From positions 1 to 10,716 of the forward strand of contig JAHEXO010000028.1 of the NCBI GenBank assembly GCA_023252065.1: 10,716 nucleotides of DNA, given 5' to 3'. The notes under the pieces are model-generated. The model searched no databases and was not told the origin of the DNA. It saw nothing but the letters and a program-made list of their open reading frames with translations. Positions 7,018 to 10,716 of this stretch are shown here, in pieces; within the stretch, counting starts at the first letter, position 1; each line of letters begins with the position of its first letter. The position numbers were made by a program, and so were the translations under genes. This DNA comes from Nocardioides sp. Its GTDB lineage: Bacteria; Actinomycetota; Actinomycetes; Propionibacteriales; Nocardioidaceae.

Positions 7018-8534
7018 GAGAGGCGACTGCCCTGCTCGCTGTCTGGATCGTGGTGGTCTCGACCCTGGCGGTCGGCGCCTTCGGGCTCCGGATCTCGCGC
7101 ACGACGAGCGACTTCTTCGTGGCTTCCCGCCGCGTCGGGCCGTTCCTCAATGCCTCCGCGATCGGTGGGGAGTACCTCTCGGCCGCGTCCTTCCTCGGCG
7201 TCGCGGGCCTCGTCCTCGCCCGCGGGGTCGACATGCTCTGGTACCCGATCGGCTGGACGGCCGGCTACCTCCTGCTGCTGGTCTTCGTCGCCGCACCCCT
7301 GCGCCGGTCGGGCGCCTACACGCTGCCCGACTTCGCCGAGTTCCGGGTCGAGTCGGCGCGCGCCCGCCAGATCGCGAGCTGGCTGGTCTGCCTGATCTGC
7401 GGGCTCTACCTGGTTCCCCAGCTGGAGGGCGCGGGCCTGACCCTCGCCGCCCTGACCGGTGCTCCCACGTGGGTCGGCGCCGTGGTCGTGGCCCTGGTGG
7501 TGCTGGTCAACGTCGCCGCCGGCGGCATGCGCAGCATCACGCTCGTGCAGGCGTTCCAGTACTGGCTCAAGCTGTGTGCGCTGCTGGTCCCCCTGCTCCT
7601 CCTCTGGCTCGCCTGGCGCCACCACGGCGGCTCGACACACCACCTGCACGCCCGAGAGTGGGTGGAGCCGCTGGCCGGCCCGCACGCGACGTACCTGACG
7701 TACTCGCTGATCCTCGCCACCTTCCTGGGCACGATGGGGCTGCCCCATGTCGTCGTCCGCTTCTACACCAACCACGACGGCCCGGCGGCGCGGCGGACCA
7801 CCCTGGTGGTGCTGGTCATGCTCAGCGGCTTCTACCTGCTCCCGACGGCGTACGGCGTGCTGGGTCGCGTCTACGCCTCGGACCTGGTCGCGTCGGGGCA
7901 CACCGACTCGGTCGTGCTGACGCTGCCCGACCGGGTGCTCCCCGGCGGCGCCGCGACACTGCTCACCGCGCTCCTCGGTGCCGGCGCGTTCGCTGCCTTC
8001 TTGTCGACCTCGTCGGGTCTGGTGGTCTCGATCAGTGGCGTGCTCTCGCAGGACCTCCTCGGCCGCCGCTACGGCGGCGTGACCGGCTTCCGGATCGGCA
8101 GCGCCATAGCCGTCGCCGGCACCCTCCTGCTGACCCTGGGCTCGCAGGGGCTTCCGGTGGCGCACGCCGTGGAGCTGGCGTTCGCAGTGGCCGCGTCGAC
8201 GTTCTGTCCCCTGCTGCTGCTCGGAATCTGGTGGCGTGGCCTGACCGCGCGTGGCGCGATCGTGGGCCTTCTCGGCGGCGGGGTCTCCTCGGGGACCGCC
8301 GTGCTGGCCGTGATGCTCGGCGCGAGCCCGCCGGGATGGCCGGGAGCGCTGCTCGCGCAGCCGGCCCTGCTCACCGTGCCCCTGGCCTTCACCATCATGG
8401 TCGGCGTCTCGGTGGCGGACCGGGCGCACCGCCCTCTGCACGTGGGCCGGGCGATGGTGCGGCTGCACCTGCCCGAGGCCGTCGAGGTCGACCGGGGTAG
8501 CTACCACCCGATGGCAGCGCGGAACAGCAGCTGA
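7014..8534 (+). CDS. Sodium:solute symporter, ActP/MctC-like (acetate or monocarboxylate uptake)
   Basis: This 506-residue polytopic protein belongs to the SSS family (LeuT-fold cation symporters, 13 helices). The early segment SDFFVASRRVGPFLNASAIGG followed by EYLSAASFLG (residues 53-62) is close to the ActP pattern, as is SGAYTLPDFAEFRV (99-112). MGLPHVVVRFYTN (241-253) is typical of the acetate/monocarboxylate branch. AAFLSTSS (327-334) corresponds to the helix-8 Ser-Thr sodium site known from PutP, with Ser331 and Thr332. It starts at GTG 7014, overlapping the small membrane protein stop, and completes the kinase-regulator-small protein-symporter run. It probably imports acetate, propionate or pyruvate with sodium or protons. 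The nearby SatP-family channel and acetyl-CoA synthetase favour acetate. It is slightly shorter than E. coli ActP (549), mostly because the N-terminus lacks the extra leader segment. Confidence 0.93.
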   Translation: MREATALLAVWIVVVSTLAVGAFGLRISRTTSDFFVASRRVGPFLNASAIGGEYLSAASFLGVAGLVLARGVDMLWYPIGWTAGYLLLLVFVAAPLRRSGAYTLPDFAEFRVESARARQIASWLVCLICGLYLVPQLEGAGLTLAALTGAPTWVGAVVVALVVLVNVAAGGMRSITLVQAFQYWLKLCALLVPLLLLWLAWRHHGGSTHHLHAREWVEPLAGPHATYLTYSLILATFLGTMGLPHVVVRFYTNHDGPAARRTTLVVLVMLSGFYLLPTAYGVLGRVYASDLVASGHTDSVVLTLPDRVLPGGAATLLTALLGAGAFAAFLSTSSGLVVSISGVLSQDLLGRRYGGVTGFRIGSAIAVAGTLLLTLGSQGLPVAHAVELAFAVAASTFCPLLLLGIWWRGLTARGAIVGLLGGGVSSGTAVLAVMLGASPPGWPGALLAQPALLTVPLAFTIMVGVSVADRAHRPLHVGRAMVRLHLPEAVEVDRGSYHPMAARNSS

Positions 8535-8567
8535 CCGCTCGTCGCGTCAGCGCTACCGCTCGTCGCG
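8534..8567 (+). promoter_or_regulatory. 13-bp direct repeat, candidate LytTR (BtsR-like) binding site
   Basis: ACCGCTCGTCGCG occurs exactly at 8534-8546 and 8555-8567, a period of 21 bp or two helical turns. Written as half-sites it is ACCGCTCG-N13-ACCGCTCG. From memory, the E. coli LytTR regulator BtsR (YehT) binds ACC[G/A]CT[C/T]A-N13-ACC[G/A]CT[C/T]A, so each half matches seven of eight positions with identical spacing. The repeat starts in the symporter stop codon and lies about 120-155 bp upstream of satP. The local LytTR protein is the obvious candidate binder. Function is inferred. Confidence 0.65.
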
Positions 8568-8594
8568 CCGTCTTGCCCCGCACACCGCCGACCG

Positions 8595-8609
8595 GCGCCC
8601 GTTGGGCGC
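8595..8609 (+). other. Small GC hairpin after the symporter gene
   Basis: GCGCCC (8595-8600) and GGGCGC (8604-8609) form a perfect six-pair stem with a three-base loop, 60 bp past the symporter stop. No T run follows, so it is at best a weak or Rho-assisted terminator of the upstream operon. Confidence 0.3.
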
Positions 8610-8618
8610 ACCACGAGG

Positions 8619-8634
8619 TGTGACCCCTGTCACT
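8619..8634. promoter_or_regulatory. CRP/GlxR-like binding site upstream of satP
   Basis: TGTGACCCCTGTCACT matches the CRP-family consensus TGTGA-N6-TCACA at nine of ten fixed positions. GTGAC/GTCAC also form an exact five-base inverted repeat. It ends 55 bp before the satP ATG and overlaps the predicted -35. Depending on the true start it would act as a class II activator site or as a blocking site. CRP-type regulators such as corynebacterial GlxR control acetate genes, which fits the context. Confidence 0.6.
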
Positions 8635-8656
8635 TCCATCTCGGCCTGCCTACCGT
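8627..8656 (+). promoter_or_regulatory. Predicted satP promoter
   Basis: CTGTCA (8627-8632, four of six matches to TTGACA) and TACCGT (8651-8656, TAnnnT type) are 18 bp apart and would start transcription near 8663, giving a 5' leader of about 27 bases. The leader contains AGGAG five bases before the satP ATG. The -35 overlaps the CRP-like palindrome. The match is moderate. Confidence 0.4.
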
Positions 8657-8689
8657 CCGGGCTGTCCAACGACAGAGACAGGAGTCCTC

Positions 8690-9295
8690 ATGTCCGAAAC
8701 ACCGACCGCCCCCGCAGCCCGCGTGCCCGGGGCGCACATCGCCGACCCGGGCCCGTTGGGCCTGGCCGGTTTCGCCCTCACGACGTTCGTGCTGAGCATC
8801 GTGAACACCAACATCGTCCCGCAGGCGCTGGTGGGCGGGGCGCTGGGCCTGGCCCTCGCCTACGGTGGAATCGGCCAGTTCACGGCCGGCGTGTGGGAGT
8901 TCGCCAAGGGCAACACCTTCGGCGCGACGGCGTTCTGCTCCTACGGCGCGTTCTGGATCTCGTTCTGGTGGCTCGCCGAGAGGGACTTGGGGGGGCTGGG
9001 ACCCGAGGGCTACAAGGCAGTCGGGGCCTATCTGCTCGCCTGGGCGATCTTCACCGCCTACATGACGGTGGCGGCGATGAAGGTGAACATGGCCGTGCTG
9101 GCCGTGTTCGTGCTGCTGACCATCACGTTCGTCATCTTGGCGATCGGCTGGTTCGACAAGGAGTCGTCCGGCTGGATCAAGCTGGGTGGCTGGTTCGGTC
9201 TGGCGACCGCGATCGTCGCCTGGTATGCGTCGTTCGCCGGCGTGACGGCGTTCACCTGGGGTCGTCAGGTCTTCCCGGTCGGACCTCGCGAGTAG
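8690..9295 (+). CDS. satP: Acetate/succinate transporter of the GPR1/FUN34/SatP (AceTr) family
   Basis: This 201-residue protein has six predicted membrane segments and the family signature near the first one, DPGPLGLAGFALTTFVLS (residues 19-36). The usual motif begins Asn-Pro; here the Asn is Asp19. A second conserved block, FAKGNTFGATAFCSYGAFW (71-89), is diagnostic. The family forms hexameric channels that move acetate, and succinate in some members, across the cytoplasmic membrane. ATG 8690 is fixed by AGGAG five bases upstream. The gene has its own regulatory gap with a direct repeat and a CRP-like site, and is followed by acetyl-CoA synthetase, so acetate is the likely substrate. With the ActP-like symporter it gives the locus two structurally unrelated uptake routes for one type of substrate. 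The N-terminal 18 residues are polar and probably cytosolic. Confidence 0.95.
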   Translation: MSETPTAPAARVPGAHIADPGPLGLAGFALTTFVLSIVNTNIVPQALVGGALGLALAYGGIGQFTAGVWEFAKGNTFGATAFCSYGAFWISFWWLAERDLGGLGPEGYKAVGAYLLAWAIFTAYMTVAAMKVNMAVLAVFVLLTITFVILAIGWFDKESSGWIKLGGWFGLATAIVAWYASFAGVTAFTWGRQVFPVGPRE

Positions 9296-9379
9296 GCACG
9301 TCCAGGCTGCACCAGCAGGCGGGGTCGCGCACCAGGCCCGGCTGGACCAACATGGAGGCAACCATCCGCTCCTAGGGTG

Positions 9380-9412
9380 GGGCGGCAGCCCGGGTGCGCG
9401 GGCTCGCCGCCC
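9380..9412 (+). promoter_or_regulatory. GC-rich stem-loop in the acs leader
   Basis: Bases 9380-9391 pair with 9400-9412 in a twelve-pair stem with one bulged C (9405) and an eight-base loop. The AGGAG ribosome site of acs (9416-9420) begins four bases after the stem. No T run follows, so it is not a standard terminator of satP. It could hinder Rho, stabilise mRNA ends or lower acs translation. A TAGGGT (9373-9378) just upstream could be a -10 element, but then the transcript would begin inside the first arm, so the two readings partly exclude each other. Confidence 0.5.
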
Positions 9413-9430
9413 GAGAGGAGACCCAGCGCC

Positions 9431-10716
9431 GTGAGCGAAGAAACCCTGTCCAACCTCATGCACGAGAACCGGCGGTTCGACCCGCCGGCCGACCTCGCCG
9501 CCAACGCCAACGTCAAGGAGGACGCCTACCAGAAGGCCGACGCCGACCTGCTGGCGTTCTGGGCCGAGGCCGCCGAACGCCTCACCTGGGACACCCGGTG
9601 GGACCAGGTCCTCGACTGGGACAACGCACCGTTCGCGAAGTGGTACGTCGGCGGCAAGCTCAACGCGGCGTACAACTGCGTCGACCGCCACGTCGAGGCC
9701 GGGAACGGCGACCGCGTCGCCTACCACTGGGTCGGCGAGCCCGAGGACGACACCCGCGACATCACCTACGCCGAGCTCAAGGACATGGTCTGCCAGGCGG
9801 CCAACACCCTGGTCGACCTCGGCGTGAGGTCCGGCGACCGGGTCGCGATCTACATGCCGATGATCCCCGAGACCGTGGTGGCGATGCTGGCGTGCGCACG
9901 CATCGGAGCGCCGCACACCGTGGTCTTCGGGGGATTCTCGTCGACGGCGTTGCGCGACCGGATCCAGGACTGCGACGCCCGGGTGGTGATCACCGCCGAC
10001 GGCGGTTACCGCCGCGGAGCGCCGGCGGCGTTGAAGCCCGCGGTCGACGAGGCGCTCGAGCAGTGCCCCGACGTCCGCAACGTGCTCGTCGTACGCCGGA
10101 CCGGGCAGGACGTGGAGTGGACCGAGGGTCGCGACCTCTGGTGGCACGACGCGGTCGACGGCGCCTCGAAGGAGCACACACCCGAGGCGTTCGACTCCGA
10201 GCACCCGCTCTACGTCATGTACACCTCGGGCACCACCGGCAAGCCGAAGGGGATCCTGCACACCACCGCGGGCTACCTGGTCGGCTGTGCCTGGACCCAC
10301 TGGGCGGTCTTCGACCTCAAGGACGACGACGTCTTCTGGTGCGCGGCCGACATCGGCTGGGTCACCGGGCACAGCTACATCGTCTACGGGCCGCTGGCCA
10401 ACGGCGCGACCTCGGTGATGTACGAGGGCACGCCGGACACCCCTCACAAGGGCCGCTGGTGGGAGATCATCGCCGACCACAAGGTCACCCTGCTCTACTG
10501 CGCGCCGACGGTCATCCGCACCTTCATGAAGTGGGGGGCCGACATCCCGGAGAAGTACGACCTGTCGACGCTGCGGATCATCGGGTCGGTCGGTGAGCCG
10601 ATCAACCCCGAGGCCTACATGTGGTACCGCGAGCACATCGGCGGCAACCAGGCGCCGGTGGTCGACACGTGGTGGCAGACCGAGACCGGCATGCACATGA
10701 TCAGCCCGTTGCCGGG
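9431..10716 (+). CDS. acs: Acetyl-CoA synthetase (AMP-forming), N-terminal two thirds
   Basis: The 428 codons present (family length about 650) encode an acyl-adenylate-forming enzyme that makes acetyl-CoA from acetate, ATP and CoA via acetyl-AMP in the cytosol. Features in order: an N-terminal acetyl-CoA synthetase cap (FAKWYVGGKLNAAYNCVDRH), VAIYMPMIPETVVAMLACARIGAPHTVVFGGF, the nucleotide-binding loop YTSGTTGKPKG (264-274), ADIGWVTGHSYIVYGPL, and DTWWQTETG (412-420) with the acetate-pocket tryptophan that separates Acs from longer-chain synthetases. The hinge and the C-terminal regulatory lysine are outside the window. GTG 9431 is preceded by AGGAG ten bases upstream. No stop occurs before the window end. 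It follows satP on the same strand, so imported acetate can be activated at once. Confidence 0.97.
   Translation, partial: MSEETLSNLMHENRRFDPPADLAANANVKEDAYQKADADLLAFWAEAAERLTWDTRWDQVLDWDNAPFAKWYVGGKLNAAYNCVDRHVEAGNGDRVAYHWVGEPEDDTRDITYAELKDMVCQAANTLVDLGVRSGDRVAIYMPMIPETVVAMLACARIGAPHTVVFGGFSSTALRDRIQDCDARVVITADGGYRRGAPAALKPAVDEALEQCPDVRNVLVVRRTGQDVEWTEGRDLWWHDAVDGASKEHTPEAFDSEHPLYVMYTSGTTGKPKGILHTTAGYLVGCAWTHWAVFDLKDDDVFWCAADIGWVTGHSYIVYGPLANGATSVMYEGTPDTPHKGRWWEIIADHKVTLLYCAPTVIRTFMKWGADIPEKYDLSTLRIIGSVGEPINPEAYMWYREHIGGNQAPVVDTWWQTETGMHMISPLP

Noticed and set aside
6795..8507. 570-codon minus-strand open frame over the symporter gene
   Set aside because: Composition is rich in Arg, Gln, His and Gly without membrane or domain features; it is the shadow of the symporter reading frame.
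8595..8609. Six-pair hairpin as an intrinsic terminator of the symporter operon
   Set aside because: The stem is short and no T run follows, so I list it only as a weak structure.
8630..10696. 688-codon open frame on the minus strand across satP and acs
   Set aside because: It is antisense to two clearly recognised genes, has low-complexity Arg/Gly/Val composition and no known motif; long antisense frames are expected at this GC content.

Overview
The window is GC-rich chromosomal DNA (roughly 70% G+C by eye) from an actinobacterium. The evidence is GC-rich third codon positions, several GTG starts, 4-bp start/stop overlaps, and a sugar ABC operon that has no ATPase gene of its own. The gene set would suit a Nocardioides-like member of the Propionibacteriales, but that placement is inference. 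Composition looks even throughout. I see no insertion sequence, integrase, tRNA, rRNA or CRISPR.

Region 1 (1-4755, all on the minus strand) is a sugar uptake and hydrolysis locus. It reads, in transcription order: LacI-family repressor, promoter plus perfect palindromic operator, lipoprotein solute-binding protein, intercistronic hairpin, two MalF/MalG-type permeases, and the start of a GH1 beta-glucosidase cut by the window edge. The order matches the streptomycete cebR-cebEFG-bglC arrangement, and the operator resembles the CebR box. A beta-glucoside or cello-oligosaccharide system is therefore the best guess. The permeases probably share an MsiK-type ATPase encoded elsewhere.

Region 2 (4791-10716, plus strand, divergent from region 1) looks like an acetate/monocarboxylate sensing, uptake and activation locus. 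A soluble LytS-type histidine kinase, a LytTR response regulator, a small two-helix membrane protein and an ActP/MctC-type sodium:solute symporter form a run in which each start codon overlaps the previous stop as GTGA. After a 155-bp regulatory gap comes an AceTr/SatP-family acetate channel, then after 135 bp an acetyl-CoA synthetase that runs off the window.

The most interesting non-coding signal is in the gap before satP. A 13-bp exact direct repeat with a 21-bp period has ACCGCTC as its core. This closely resembles, in both sequence and spacing, the site I recall for the E. coli LytTR regulator BtsR. It suggests the two-component system encoded here controls satP, and perhaps acs, directly. 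A CRP/GlxR-like palindrome lies between the repeat and the satP start. The locus thus combines two unrelated acetate transporters, the activating enzyme, and probable specific plus global control.
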